Shown here: positions 1-13,153 of the stretch, one piece after another
Numbering within the stretch: the stretch's first letter is position 1
Layout: every line of letters begins with the position of its first letter
Assembly (NCBI GenBank): GCA_032158295.1
Contig: CM063243.1
Location: 10,814,302 to 10,878,301, forward strand
Reading direction: 5' to 3'
Source: Pycnopodia helianthoides
Lineage: Eukaryota > Echinodermata > Asteroidea > Forcipulatida > Asteriidae
Length of the DNA stretch: 64,000 nucleotides
Made by a program: the position numbers and the translations under genes
Notes under the pieces: model-generated
What the model was told of the DNA's origin: nothing
Database searches by the model: none
What the model saw: only the letters and a program-made list of their open reading frames with translations

Positions 1-3000
1 ACACTTTAAGGTAAATCGGACAGCTCGTTCTTAAATCATACAGCGCTTGTCAAGTAGGCAAATTTCCCTCCTATGCATGTTTTAAACTCTTTGAATCAAG
101 CTAAGGTACACCGTTAGTAAATATTGACAAAGTACTGCTAATAAAAATCAAGATAGAGTACAGCATTGATAATGCTGAATGGAGCTGCAGGTATACTTCC
201 ATGCGCTCTATCGTTGAATTAGATTACGGTACAATGATGTCACGAAGCAAAAAAAATGTGCTTTTCGAATAAGAACCAATATAAGGTACAGCGTTGGTAT
301 TGATGGCACAACAGCTGTTACAGATTCGTGACCTTTTTTTTTTAATGAATCAACATGTGCTAAGAACACTATTAATAATGATGACACTGCCACTAGTATT
401 GCTCTCTCCCATTCCAGTTCAAATGCACTGCACACACCTTGGAGAGATAGCACTATAAGATTCCTATTGAAATGTGACATATTTTTTTATTGCTGTCCCA
501 TATCCGTAATGGAAATGCCATATTTATCAGGGGGATATTTTTTCTTCCTTGTTATATGTCGGATATTAGTCCAAAGGGTCACCCAGAAGTCGACGACCGC
601 GGTTTATATATACGGAAGCATTCTAGAAGTCATGTACCTCTAATGTACCCAGTTGGGTATACTGGAGGTACTTGTCAACACCCACCGAGGCGTGTATTAT
701 AAGGTCCGTGTGTGATGACCAGTTGATAGGCTTGACTGGGAAGGGATTGCAAGCCCAACAATATGGCTGATTTCACAGCCCCTTATACCTATATACTCTG
801 AGAGCTCTGTTGACTTTATAGAATGCAAGGTGGAGCTAAGTAGTTAATTAATTGTTTATTTTGTACGAGAGGAAAATAAAAATGCACTCTGATTTCAAGG
901 ACATTTAGACTGCCAATGACAACGTCCCCTTAAAAGCACTGTGGGTAGTTTTTACAGGAGTTAGGCCCAAATACCCGTTTGAGGAGGAACTTTGCTTCTT
1001 TCTTAAAGAAGCCAATGGGAAGATGATGTAAGTGTATGTAAGTTACTTCGTTTCAGTCAAAAACTTGTTTTGCCCAATTGCTGTAAACATCACGCTAACC
1101 AACTGAGGATGAGTGCCGCAGGAATAGACCCTGCCAACTTTAAATATGAGGTTTTGGGTTGCTATTTAGGAATACGGGAAATTACAGTATCTAAACATGG
1201 ACGATACCATGACGTCATGATCATCACATGGCTCCACAAATAGAAAGTCATTGACCTCGACAAACGAGTACCACATTTAGCTCGGCATTTTTTTTCTTCT
1301 TTTTTCTTTCTTTTTGAGTTGGCTTCCACACGCACGTGCATCGCCCAATCGCACTCGTAAAGTACCAGCGACGATTGAAGCGTTTCGGGGGCGGCACGGC
1401 TCGCCGAGCGGGCGATAACAATACATCAAGTGATCCGTAAGTGTAAATTGAGTCCCTCGCCGTCACCTTAGTTGACCCTGCTCCCAGACGGTTCGTCAAA
1501 AAAAAAATGGGGAACCTTGCTCGGGGGATCCCGGGTGGGCCAGCCCCGGCCCTTGCCCCCTTTCATTTTCGGGGCTGATGGGCCCGGCCGAGCGGAGCGC
1601 TCGAAGCGCTGTAAACGAAACTTATAAATGTTACCTTTTGTTTCATACTGTAGAGTTTTTGTCATCTTCGCGGTGTATCGAGGAATGCGAGCGCCTTGGG
1701 AGATACGGGAGGTCGGGACGTGCCAATCGTAGAGGCGAGTGGCCTCCAGGCAAAAACTTGTCTGATGCAAACTCGGGAGAAAGGAAAGATAAATATTTCA
1801 ATATTTAAAAAATGGGGATACCATTCTTGAGAAAGAATTGAGGCTTTTGTTCGCTTTGTAAACAGTACGTCTGGTGGGTTTTTGCACGAAGGGCGAACTT
1901 GCAGAGAAGATTGTTAAGAATCCTTATACTTGCAAATAGCAAAATCTGAGAACGTAACCTTGGTTGTATGACTGTGTTCATCGTATGCTTTGCTGTTTCG
2001 ATATTTGGTCTGCAAAATGACGACTGGTTACTCGTGTGTTCTTTTTTGGTCAGAGTTTCGCCTCATTCCGAAACCAGTCTTTAGTTTGTTTCCTTGCAAA
2101 CATTATCGTCTTTTTGAGGATTTGTGAAACAATTAAAACACACAAGGTCTGGTCGCTGGAGTAGACTTTGTCTTGTGACGTCATGGGGTTGTAATGATTA
2201 CTGGCATGATATAAGAACTAGAAATTAATTTCCCCCCTTTTTATGAGAGAATGTCGAACAAAATATTAGCGCCCGTTTCAAACTGGGCATAGGGGATCAA
2301 AGGGTAACGACAGCCCATGTGTGGAGTGACACTGTACCGTGGATTTGTCGTTAATGCCTCGTCAGATTAGCCCCGTGTAACATGGGAGAAAGTCGGTAGA
2401 TGTTTAAAATGTGAAACTTTACACCAAATAGTGCCCCTGTAACTAAGTGAGAGGCGGGGGTGCACAAACGCTCTGATCAAACTCATGTTTAACTAGCCTC
2501 TACTGGGACCATTTTCGAAAATACCGTAGAGTCCGCGACCTGACGAGCCCTACACGTGTTGCGATGGGTCTACTCGCGGACAGTGCCCCCCGATCTGCGC
2601 TCCGGCTGGCCCGGGTAGTCAGACCACTTGGTTGGTGATGAAAGTTCGGCTTGCGACCCCTTCCGTCCCGAGAGATTACACCTCAAAAACAGAATAATTC
2701 GCGAAGCGGGATCCTCACTCGGCTCACGGCATAAACCACGATTTGATACCAACACTATTATAAAGGAGCTTTTTTTACGTTTAATGTCCACCACGCACAT
2801 GTCTGGCGTTGTCCATGATGATTGGGAATGACCACTGTATTTAACCAATTTGGTCTCAAGAGAAATAGAGAGAGAGAGAGAGAAAGAGCTGCTGGAATCG
2901 GCAAAACAAACACTGGGTAAAATACGAGCTGGATCTCTACCGGTGACACCGACGAATTACCGGCACTGTCAAACGAGTCGAGTAATCCGAATAGACACTT

Positions 3001-6000
3001 TCATTATTACGGGATCTCTAAAAATGCAAACAGTGTTTAGGTTCAAGTTTGTTTGTGTAAAATCATTTAATTAAATACGTAAAAAACCCAGCTGAGGTTT
3101 GTAAATAAAATTAAAACAAAGGTTTGCTGTCGGCTACACACTGAAATGCAAGGTATTTCAAATGAGAAGTTCTGACACGTAATGCAAACCACGTATGTAA
3201 TCTTTTTTTATACGGTTCCCTGAATACACAAAGAAAAAATACAGTCCTAAATCTCATTTGATAAAAAAAGGCCTGACTATTTCCCCTCACAGCCTCGGTT
3301 TCCGTGCACTGCTCTGATTGGGGGAAAAAACGATCTGGCTGCACCATAAGACCGTAAAGTATCATGAAATCGTGATACCAATGTGCTTGAGATAGCTTTC
3401 CCCCTCTAGAGAAAAAGTTCAAATTCAGAAGAGACGGTGTCTTCCTGTAACATTCACTGTTCTCTAAATTGTCCCTGTTACAAACCACTGTCTCCGAAAA
3501 ACCAGGTCAGAGAAAATAAACTTGTCCGTTGAAATCCATTTTCCCCCCGAAGAATAACCACAGTGAAAAAAAAATGCGGTCAAGTTTTTTTTGTTGTGTG
3601 GTTTTTCAGGTCATCTTTGTAAAGTCTCATACAGTCGTGTCTCGAAACGAAACCACGCACGAATCGCATTTTTAAAACCCACACACAAAAAATCTTTAAA
3701 TTATTACATGCAAACGTTGGTAATAAATCTAGTTGGAGTTATTTTTGGGTGGTTGTTTCACAAGCATTGCCCTATTGAAATTTACTTTTTTTAAACTAAA
3801 TATGGAATTAAAAGAGGACTACATACAACCAACAACAACAACAACAACAACACATAAATAACGAGTACATGTGTGATATTTGATGCCCACTGTTCAGTTC
3901 TGTTGCCTACGTAGCAATGATCATTTCAGACAGAAAAAAGGGTCTCGGGAAAACTGATTGGCGTAAGTCATCCCATTTATAGTTTGCCATCTTTGTCGCG
4001 TACCCATTGTATGATAACCAGTAAAGCACTGAAACACATGTGCAGAGCCAGACTTTTTACTCCGAAGGGCTCAGTTTTGTGGCAGCGTTATGGATAGAGA
4101 CAAGATGGCCGCGCCATACTATAGTAGTACTTCACGCTCCTAAGATTGAGCAGGACGAGGTGCACTGGCTGCATTTACTGGACTTAGACATTTAGTTGAA
4201 TGAAAAGGCAACCGTTTATTTTCAGAATAAGACAACAAAAGTTGCGCATTAATAAAGATCTGTGCGATCGCTCAACGTTGGTCTTGAACCATGCCCTGAT
4301 GTTAATCTTGACGCTTTCAACTGGTTTGATTTCGTTTTGAGAACGATACAATGAGTATAGGAAGTTGTACAAATACTCGCGCGGCACCAAACCCACAGAT
4401 GTAGAAATGTACACAGTTGTAGTTATTCGCCAGGAGTTCAATGTCCACTCGTTCCTGAGCCTTAGTCCCCGACAGAGTGACGTGAGACAAGGTCAAACCA
4501 GTGGAGTTTTCTCTCTCACTTCCTCTCTCTCTCTCTCTCTCTCCTCTCTCCGATTTACAACCGTCATCTTCCACGACGAGCAGCCGAGAAAGTAGTGCGC
4601 CGTCAAATTTAATTATAGGGGTCATTTAGGAGATTAGCTGTGCCGTCTGCCGTAGGCTAGACGAGTACGGTGGTCTTCACGGAGACTCGACGTAGGATTG
4701 CAATATTGTAGAATGATTTCAACAAGATGAAGTAATGAGCTATATATGTTTTACCGTCGGTGTTTTTTCTAATTATTTATTATTAGGTTTGCCGTCGGTA
4801 CAGGTGGTGAGGATTCGGATAAATTTGGGTACATTGTCCTGGGGAGGTCAAGGTCGTTAAATCGCGATGTCAGACGGGGTGACGGGCAGCGTTGCGGTGA
4901 TGGTGTACCGCCGTAGATAGAGCAGGATTTACTGCTGTGACATGCCAGGGAGACCGGGGCCCTAGCCAATGCTGCGAACCGCCGCGGACTCCGACTGTCA
5001 TTATATCGGCATCGTAACGCCAGGCGTTTGACGCGTCCCTCAGGCCGAGCTGTATGTTACAAAACCCAAGGTGATCCCAAACCAGTCTTTGGGACTCTTC
5101 TCTTTGACTGACGAACAAGTTCGGTGCTTCTGTTTGCACCTGCCAAAAGCTCCGAGCAATCAGGGGGGGCAACGAAATTATACGATTTACAGAGAAACAG
5201 AATGCGTGATTAGAACGTGCCGCCGTGCAGTCCTAGTAGTGTAATTCCTAGGAATGCTGTGTGCTTGGGCAGGAACAACATTGTGCAGTTTTATGTGTTG
5301 CCAAAATTGTCTCAAAATCTGACCTGGGTTTGTGGGACCGTTCCATTAAGCGTCGTGTAATCATCATGGCCATCAAATTACGCTCACCCATTAATCAAGT
5401 TTGTCATCTCGGTCAAAACAGTTTACTTCAATCATGTTCTACCTCCATGCTTCGATCATTGTCATTGAAATCAAAACAATGACTCATATTTCATGGCATA
5501 TATGTATATATTAAAGAAAAATATATGTAACTATCGAATGATTAGCTTCAAATTTGAAAGCTCATTGGTTTCAAGGTTCAAACTAGTATACCAATCCTCA
5601 AGAGAGAATTATTTCCATCTGAAAAGTTGTCAAAGTTGAGCGAATAGCATTGTAGACCCCTACATCAACGTCAGTTACATCGATTGCCTCAGCTCAAGTT
5701 GAATTAAGCAAGTATGAAAGTATAGTGCAAAACAATTCCTAAACGTAAGCAGTTTTTCGCTGTTTTTACCCTTTTTAATCCCTTAAATTGATGGCAAGTT
5801 TGTTTGATGGTGTGTTTATGGTCAATTTTCTTTGTTAAACCCCAAACTTATTTAAAATCTACCTCGTCAGTTTCCCTTGTGGTTTGTTACTTGATGGTGC
5901 ATGTGTTTATTGACAACAATATACATGAGAAGTACTTTGCTCCCAGTCCCAAAACCAACGAATGCAACGTACCTTTAATTTCGAATTCTTTAAGGTTTCG

Positions 6001-9000
6001 TTTTACAGGACAGCCCAAAACGATCACCGTCAGCCAGAAACCGAAAGAAAAAAAAAAGCCAGTATGAGAAGTGCAAACTAAATGTTGCAAGAATATTCCG
6101 GAGATTTTCTTCCAAACTCATTACAAACTGGCATCTTTGTTGGCAGTCAATCATTATGCAGACAGCAAACAGTCTTGGATAAAATAAATGTGGTATAAAA
6201 AGGCCTACTTCTGAAGTTTAGATTTAAGAACAGGTAGCTTTCGTAGATATAGAGACAGCCACGGGTTGGTTGGGTTTGTATTTGGAAACTGCACACGCAT
6301 ATAGGCCTGAATTGAATGAGAAACCGGATAGGTAGTGACAAATAGACGGTACATTTGAAGCAAATTGGCGTCGTGGCCAAACTTATCAAGCCATCTCATG
6401 TCATTCTGCAATCTTCATTTATATTATTCTCCCTGGCCCCTTTCGACCTGCCCCGGCCGCCTCCACACACCATCATTGTGTGGGACGGGTGACAGGGAGA
6501 GAGTGTGCTCTGCTTTAATCACCGGGGTTGTGGCATTAGTGTAATTGCCGAAATCCAACGCGTCGACCCCAGCTATGTTTAGTGCGATGGGTTCCTCCTG
6601 TGTGGCAGCTTGGATGCCACGAGGGTGTCGACAGAAAACAGAGGAAAACGACAGTATGGACTCTTGGTAAACTTTCTTCCCGAATGCACACAACAAAACA
6701 AGATTGTGAAGAAAATCTTTTTACAACAGGAAGGACCTGGCTTCATAAAAAAAAATAAACTTAATTTCTGAAAATCAACTTTGGTTTTGTTTCTTATGAC
6801 GAACCGATTCGGAAACGAATCAAATCGTAAACTTGCAGAGTGTGACTTACTCTCTACTAACCAAAACGTTAACAGCAACATGGAAGGGTGTCAATGTATC
6901 TACGACATCAAGAAGTGAAGACAACAAGAAACAATACCAACATAATATTATCAAGTACTGACTGCAAAGCAAGTCATTAACTACTCCATCTAAACTACGG
7001 TGGATACTAGAAAGGGTCTCATGAAGAGTTTGCAATACTTAAAACGACAACACCATGATCCTTCATTTCATTGTGTGTGTGTTTAATGCTCTACGTTATA
7101 AACATGTAATGATTCCTTTTTTGTATTTTAATCTGTATAGACTTAGTTGTGTAGTCGTGCATTGTTTATAACCATGAGTTGCAAAAGGATACGCTACAGA
7201 AAAAAATGCAATTTATATCTTAAAAGTAGAACACCGGCTGACTTTTACAAGTCGCAGCCAAAACACTACATCTCAACCAAACGTGTCTTTGACCAAGAAT
7301 TCCCTTTCCTCGGCCCCGTACTTTACGTTTTGGTTGAAACGCCATAAAGAAAACACTCCCGTTGATATTGATATCACTGCGAACATGAAAGTTGTGTTGG
7401 TCTTAAAAAAAAAAAAAAAAAAGGAAAGAGAAACAAAATAGAAAAAAAAACACTGGGGCAGATGTGATTAATGATGGTAGGATTGGAACAGTTGTTGTTG
7501 GCTTTACCGTTATTTAACCCCTACTTAAGCGCCAACACGTGGGCCGCGACTGGTGCGCATACGATTAGCCATGTTTGCCGAGATGCAGTTAGGCGTGTCC
7601 GGACGCTTTCTACTCAGACACCGTGACACGGGGCGAAGATGGGGGGCCGCGGTGCTGGGTGAATCGGCGGCAAGATGGAGGGGGGGACGCCCAGTCCACT
7701 GTGTGTGACAACTGAGCGATTCCGGATGTGGCGCTGGCCCCGGCTTCGTGTTGTTACAAGCGCATGGCGTACTCAACGGAACAACATCCATCACTATAGA
7801 GAAGTGCATGGTCAAAAGTGCAGTCCCATTATCGACGACAACACAGGGCAAGACAGTTTCACAAATTTAACTTAACTTCAGACTTATTACACACCCACTG
7901 TTTCATTGATTAAACAGTTCTTCGCAATCGAAACAACAACAATGTAGCTCTGATTTTATCTCAGTACGCTCACATAATAGTTAATTTCTTAAAGCACGTT
8001 TACACCGTCGAAGGCCTAGTAGATTTTGGGGGCAAACTCAACAATGAAAGCAATGCCAACTGGTGTACTTCTCATAACACCAAGTTGGTCTTTGAGTAGC
8101 AATTTTGATTATTTTACAAAGTTACAAATACCGTCCGGAAAAAAAGGTGATAGGAAATAAAGCTATCAATAATCTCAAAGGAATAAAACACACAAACATG
8201 TCATCCTTGCATACTGTATCTACTGCAGACACATTGGGGCCCGATTGTACCGCCGACCGACCCCATAAATTCACAAAAAATGCCCACATAAAATAAAGAC
8301 AATGCCTCTTTGATTTCCCACACGTTCACCGCTTGCCATTGCCGCTTGGGTAAAAAAAAACCTACATTCTAGGCTCCATGCTGGACCCATAGGACTCGGG
8401 GTGAAGAAAGATATAGGTGTACATTTGACGATAAGTCACTCAGGCTCGATACGACCGTAGGAGTGGAACAAAGCACCGAACGAGTCTACCGTGTGCACGG
8501 CACTCATCGACGGCTCAATCTGAAGGCTGCCGAGCCCCGTGTACCCACGGCCTACCCTGTTTCGAATCACACAGTGTCGAGAAAACCCCGAGTAAGGTAA
8601 AACGGGCGATGAAAAATGAAGCGCTGTCTCACAAACTTAAAGCAATAGTTTCAGTTCTTCAATTAGAGGGTGGGTTTGGGGTTTTTGCTGGTTGCAATGG
8701 TGTGCCGGTAATATATTTTTTTTTTGCTGGGAGGGGGTGGGGTGGGGGTATGAGCAGCAATTGATGGAATAGTTAATTTGTTTTTTATAAACACCGGTTG
8801 ATGTTCTACGTCAGCAGAAAACGTCCACGTTTAGATGGACATGAAACACTTTGCATTTTAGAACCCGAGCTCATAGTGCATCAGCAAGCCATGTAGGAGT
8901 CTAAAAGAAATCCCCCAAAACAACAAATTTGGTTGTTAAAAGTGAAAATAGTTAGTCACAGGAATCAGTTCATGAAATAAAATTAAGGCTAAGGAAAAGC

Positions 9001-9516
9001 ATATTTCAATTGTTCATCGTTCTGTTTATAATTTACACTTTACTGATTTTAAACCACCCGACAAAGTTTTTCCTTTGAATGCCAAACTTATATAGGTCAT
9101 ATTATTACTATTATTCTTTAAAGTAGACTCCTAAACCATTATTTCCTTCTTTAATGTCATTCACATGCATATATAAAAGTTTAAAAAACACGAGACTGTG
9201 TATTGACAATATTTAATATCAAAACAGCAGATTGGAAGTAGTATTTGATGCTGGATGTGGGGGATGTTCGTTATGGGGTTGCCCCGCCCCTTACACCCCC
9301 CACACACCCCCACAAACAAACGCTGAACGTTTTGAACAAAACATGAGGGTCGACTGGTATCCAGTCTAGCCTTCGACCACCTCATTGGTTGAAGGATAAA
9401 CTCCATGTGGTCTGTGGTTTGTAAAAGGTACCGAGCGGCATCTTTATCTGTGCTCGCGTTATTCAAAAATCCTCGTGTTTGCGCCGAACATTGTGAAGCA
9501 ATCTCATGTTCCTGGG
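1..9516. other. Non-coding stretch, probably Pax1/9 upstream intron or 5' flank
   Basis: I see no exon with recognisable protein similarity on either strand. The ORFs here (the longest is 125 codons on the minus strand at 3111-3488) resemble no family I know. The stretch holds an (AAC)n run near 3826-3852, a CT-rich run at 4511-4550, a dispersed-repeat fragment at 5543-5648, an A-run near 7405-7422 and a G-rich patch near 8728-8750. GC-richer islands at about 1500-1620, 2520-2740, 4860-5060, 6425-6620 and 7540-7770 could be regulatory, but nothing in the sequence proves it. Confidence 0.5.
5543..5648 (+). repeat. Fragment of dispersed repeat family R
   Basis: This matches 53515-53620 closely by eye: both carry a TTTGAAA-type start, then ACCAATCCTC, then a TATTTC..TCTGAAA stretch followed by TGTCAAAGT. 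Weaker relatives lie at 12440-12502, 25405-25515 and 40515-40625. The ends and class are unknown, and no coding capacity is seen. Confidence 0.55.
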
Positions 9517-9672
9517 GTCGATTTCACAAAACTCTTCCTAACTTAGGACTAGTCCTAGGCAATGCTAAGAGATAGGACTAGTCCTGAGTTAGGATCAGTA
9601 CTTAGGACTAGTCCTATCTCTTAGCAATGCCTAGGACTAGTCCTAAGTTAGGAAGAGTTTTGTGAAATCGAC
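9517..9672. repeat. Near-perfect 156-bp palindromic (foldback) element
   Basis: Two arms of about 72 nt are reverse complements with only a couple of mismatches. The arms begin GTCGATTTCACAAAAC and end GTTTTGTGAAATCGAC. Each arm carries the inner palindrome AGGACTAGTCCT twice, giving four copies in all, and the loop is only about 12 nt. The ends match those of the element at 47096-47243, so it is probably one of a family of foldback MITEs. No protein is encoded. A microRNA-type hairpin is possible but less likely, because the ends recur. Confidence 0.85.
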
Positions 9673-10115
9673 ACTGGTCACAGCGTACAGCTGTTACAAG
9701 TTTGTCTCTTGCTTTAAAATTAAAAATAGGTTGCCGGGAAGCATTCAAACTAAAAAACAAATAAATCTGTTCTAATACTGAAAAAAAAAAGATTCAGAAC
9801 TTACAACTAATCAAGAGAAACGATGACTAACAGCGTTCCTCTTTTGTTGTTGTTGAAGTTTTAATGTAGTACACAGAGTTTATCAACTTATTTAAGAACA
9901 AATCTAAGACCACAGCGGGTTTTGACCTAAACAGAGCTGTACTTTTATCATGTTAAAGCTGTCTTGATTATCTTTACAAACATCAATGCAACCAAATTGA
10001 GCCTGAACGGTAAAAGTGTCCTAATTTTTTTTTTATTATTACACGTGACCAATACTCATTAATGTTGCTGTACACAAGGAACCAGACCAACAGGTCTGGG
10101 ATCGCGGATCACTCT

Positions 10116-10157
<42 letters not shown>

Positions 10158-11630
10158 GCTTTTATGCGACCAGGCACGTGTGGTGATTTTTTTGATTTGC
10201 CACCTCTTTGATTTACCCTTCTCTCTACACTCTTGTCCAGTTTCCTTCACGAGGATGCCCCCCATTCCCGCTCGGTGAGGCCCGTGAGCATTTCGTTACG
10301 GTGCGTTCACCGTACCGAAGTACACGTTCGAGTGTTCGTGGCTGACGGAACAATCCGCCAAGCCCTTGACGTGTTTATTCTTTACCCTGCCCGTCACTCG
10401 CTTGACGACTTGCATTAACTAAAAAAAGTGGGGGGGGGGGAGAGAGAGAAAGGGGGAAAAGAGACAAACAAAGTATCCTGTACGATTTGTCTCTTTTTGT
10501 CTCTTGTTGTGTGCGTGTGTGTATGTGTGTGTGTGTCTTCTTCCCGTGACTGCGACAAAACTACAGAGCGGCATCGGATGGCGAAGCGTAGATACGGGAA
10601 ACCCGGCCGCAGCATTGATGACATCCCTAGGTGAAATCATGGCAACATCACGCACGGAGCGTTGGGTTCGATTGCGGAGGGGGATCGTTGGACACTTAGC
10701 ACAACCCCGCCATTTTCTGCTCCGCTGAACCTGATGGATCGGCCCCGGCGATAGATTACGACGCCCTTTTTTCTGTGTGTGTATATACTCTATTCTCACC
10801 CCGGAGTTCTCAGACAACCCCCTCCTCCTCCTCCTCCTCCTCCTACTCCTACTCCTCCTCTGCAGCGATTTCGACAAGCTTCGAGAGATCATTCATCGGT
10901 TGGATCGATCGATGTGAATGATAGCGGCGAGGGGGGGGGGACAGTTTCGCCATAGTGCCCTCTTAGACCATTAGAGAGCATCGGGCAGCCGCTCCGATCA
11001 GAACACAGTCATGTGGTTCTGCAACCCCCGTATTCTTTTTACCCAGCCGAAAAATAAGGCTACTCATCAATGTGAACTCGTCTTATCGATCGTTACGGAG
11101 GTTGATATAAGGCGGTGATGAGGAAAGGGGGGGGTGTCATGTTTGCCCTTCCACCACCAGGGACCGTTGGGGCAGACGACTCTGGTATCATAACAATACT
11201 GACAAGTAATTTATCTCTCGATGCCTACTTCTAATCAACAGATCGGCCCAAGTTGTGCTGAGAACAGTCTTTGGGTGTAACAATATAGAGCAAGAACGAG
11301 ATCCACGATTGAGCTTCCCTATATTCTAGTCTATTACCAATATTAACCACCTAGACAGGCACCTCATGGGACACTTCAACGGCGGCCTATATTAATTCCA
11401 GGCGCCATGTTGATGGAAAACCAGAAATCTCAATCTCGATGATTTCTACCACACCAGGAGATGAGATGCGGGGGATATCTAGTTTTCCTCTTGACGGGTT
11501 CTTGTTGATTAGGGAAGTGGGCCAATATTAACAAAAAATGTCATTCGGAACGTCGCCCACATCTTAAAGGGGGAGTATACAGTCCAACGTCTTCCTTTAA
11601 CGTAGTTAGTTTTCAAATGAGAACTACAAA
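9673..11630. other. Non-coding stretch with microsatellites
   Basis: No recognisable exon is present. It contains an (AG)n run at about 10119-10151, a G-run near 10429-10441, GT-rich sequence near 10508-10536 and a CTC/CTA trinucleotide run at about 10820-10861. The 157-codon minus-strand ORF at 10419-10892 is built from these low-complexity tracts (poly-Arg, Thr-His repeats) and is not supported as a gene. Confidence 0.5.
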
Positions 11631-11895
11631 CTCTAACTTCCCTGAGACTCCCGGGTCAGAATTGACCCTAACTCTTGACCCGAGTGGGTCAGACCATTTC
11701 TGGATCAGACTTATACCCGGAGACTGGTTGAAACTTTGGATTTGGACTCAGATTCTGCGTCAGTTTGACACAGTTTTGAGTCATTTTGCAACAGATTCCG
11801 GGTCATACTGACCCCGAGATGGGTCAGACCCCCCCCCCTCCCCTGGAATCCGGAATCCGGGTCAATTCTGACTCGGCAATTCTTTTTAAAGAGAA
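11631..11895 (+). repeat. GACCCGG-type inverted-end element, copy 1
   Basis: It starts with ACTCCCGGGTCAGAATTGAC and ends with the complementary GGGTCAATTCTGACTCGG. In between are recurring blocks found in the other copies: ATTCTGCGTCA, TTTGACACAG, TTCCGGGTCATACTGACCC and a C-run. The inverted ends and lack of coding potential suggest a non-autonomous DNA transposon. Related copies lie at 24372, 34410, 45308, 46312, 46925 and 48150. Confidence 0.75.
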
Positions 11896-12439
11896 TTCGA
11901 TGTCGAGCAAAGGGTTTCAAATTCTTGTTAATAACAGGCTCTTGCGCTACTGCATACTCACAAAGGGCTGCCGAATTAGGAAGTGAGAAATCGGACTTAA
12001 GGGCCTTAAGTCATGGTAAAACTCGGTGTTTGGTGAAGGATACAAGTTATGTTCCTCGGAAGGGATCATAAAGTATCGCCAACTATCAAAGCAACTTCAC
12101 AATAAACCGTCGTCACATGAAGCTTTCTATTTTAAACCCTAACATGATTTTGTGTTGTACTGCATGTGGATCGATTCATTTTTTGCACAGACGTTCGACA
12201 ATCTGGGAAGCAGTGCATTTGTGAAACCCCTCAAAACATTCCAAGCATATACATTCTTCGATAAGTTGAGTATTTGAACGGCTACTTAATGTCGGTTAGA
12301 CCAGCCACTCTCTCCTAAATCCCATTATCTTTGAGAAAATGGTGAGATCAAGACAAACATTTTAAACGTCGGCTCGGTGTATATTTGAAAGCACTTGCAT
12401 ACAATGTGCAGGATTGACAGGTATATCGAGAGCAACACA

Positions 12440-12502
12440 AATAAACTGTTTCAATCTGAAAGCTATCCTCCAGAGAAATATGTCCATCTGAAAAATATCC
12501 AG
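12440..12502 (+). repeat. Fragment of dispersed repeat family R
   Basis: It carries the family's TTTCAATCTGAAAGC and TATGTCCATCTGAAAAATAT blocks and then stops at the left end of the MITE at 12504. This suggests that the MITE landed in it. Confidence 0.45.
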
Positions 12503-12503
12503 T

Positions 12504-12895
12504 TTAAAGGAACATTACAGAATTGGTTTTTGCTAACAAAACAGTTGCTGGCAGTGTAAGCACTTTATGTAATCCACCATATACATAAACTGACAAACCT
12601 AGAAGTTTGAGATCGATCGGCCATCTGGGTCACGATAAAACAGTGAAAAACCGATTACACATTTGCATGAAATCATATAGATTCAACAAATGAATAAAAC
12701 GCTCACTGAGCGATAAACTCCAATCGGAAAATTAGTTTATTCATTTCTCATCAATTATGGCATTTCAGACAGAAATATTTCAAGGGATGTTTTCTACTAT
12801 CATCATCATTAGATCGTGTAAGTTTTATGTAAATCTGTGATAAAAAAGTATATTTTACAACTTTTTTTCTTACCAATTCTGTAATGTTCCTTTAA
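12504..12895 (+). mobile_element. TTAA-flanked MITE, family 2, full-length copy
   Basis: About 392 bp long, it opens with TTAAAGGAACATTACAGAAT and closes with the inverted ATTCTGTAATGTTCCTTTAA. TTAA therefore stands at both ends, as expected of a TTAA target duplication. A central palindrome CGCTCACTGAGCG marks the middle. There is no coding capacity. Other copies lie at 17209-17597 (inverted) and 48288-48642 (truncated). TTAA targeting is typical of piggyBac-type transposases, so a piggyBac-mobilised MITE is the inferred class. Confidence 0.85.
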
Positions 12896-12906
12896 GTCAA
12901 GGAAAT

Positions 12907-13153
12907 AGTTTTTGAGAAAGAAGCAAAATATTTGAATTGATTTTGAGACCTCACGCGTGAGGTCTCGAAATCAAGCATCTGAAAGCACACAACTTCGTGT
13001 GACAAGGGTGTTTTTTCTTCCATTATTATCTCGCAACTTCGACGTCCAATTGAGTTCAAATTTTCACAGGTTTGTTATTTTGTGCATATGTTGAGATACA
13101 CCAAGTGAGAAGACTGGTCTTTGACAATTACCAAAGGTGTTCAGTGTCTTTAA
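12907..13153 (+). mobile_element. TTAA-flanked MITE, family 1, 5'-truncated copy
   Basis: It lacks the left end and starts within the block AGTTTTTGAGAAAGAAG. It keeps the central 22-bp palindrome (12945-12966, core CCTCACGCGTGAGG), the CACAGGTTTGTTATTTTGTG block and the right end GTTCAGTGTCTTTAA. It lies only about 12 bp after the family 2 copy. The same family is intact at 20601-20949 and 32609-32996. Confidence 0.8.

Noticed and set aside
3111..3488. 125-codon minus-strand ORF
   Set aside because: No recognisable family or neighbouring exon; length is compatible with chance in A/T-rich DNA.
9517..9672. MicroRNA precursor
   Set aside because: Arms are too long and too perfect, and the ends recur in another element at 47096, which favours a foldback transposon.
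10419..10892. 157-codon minus-strand ORF
   Set aside because: Built on CTC, GT and G-run microsatellites (poly-Arg and Thr-His stretches). Not a credible protein.
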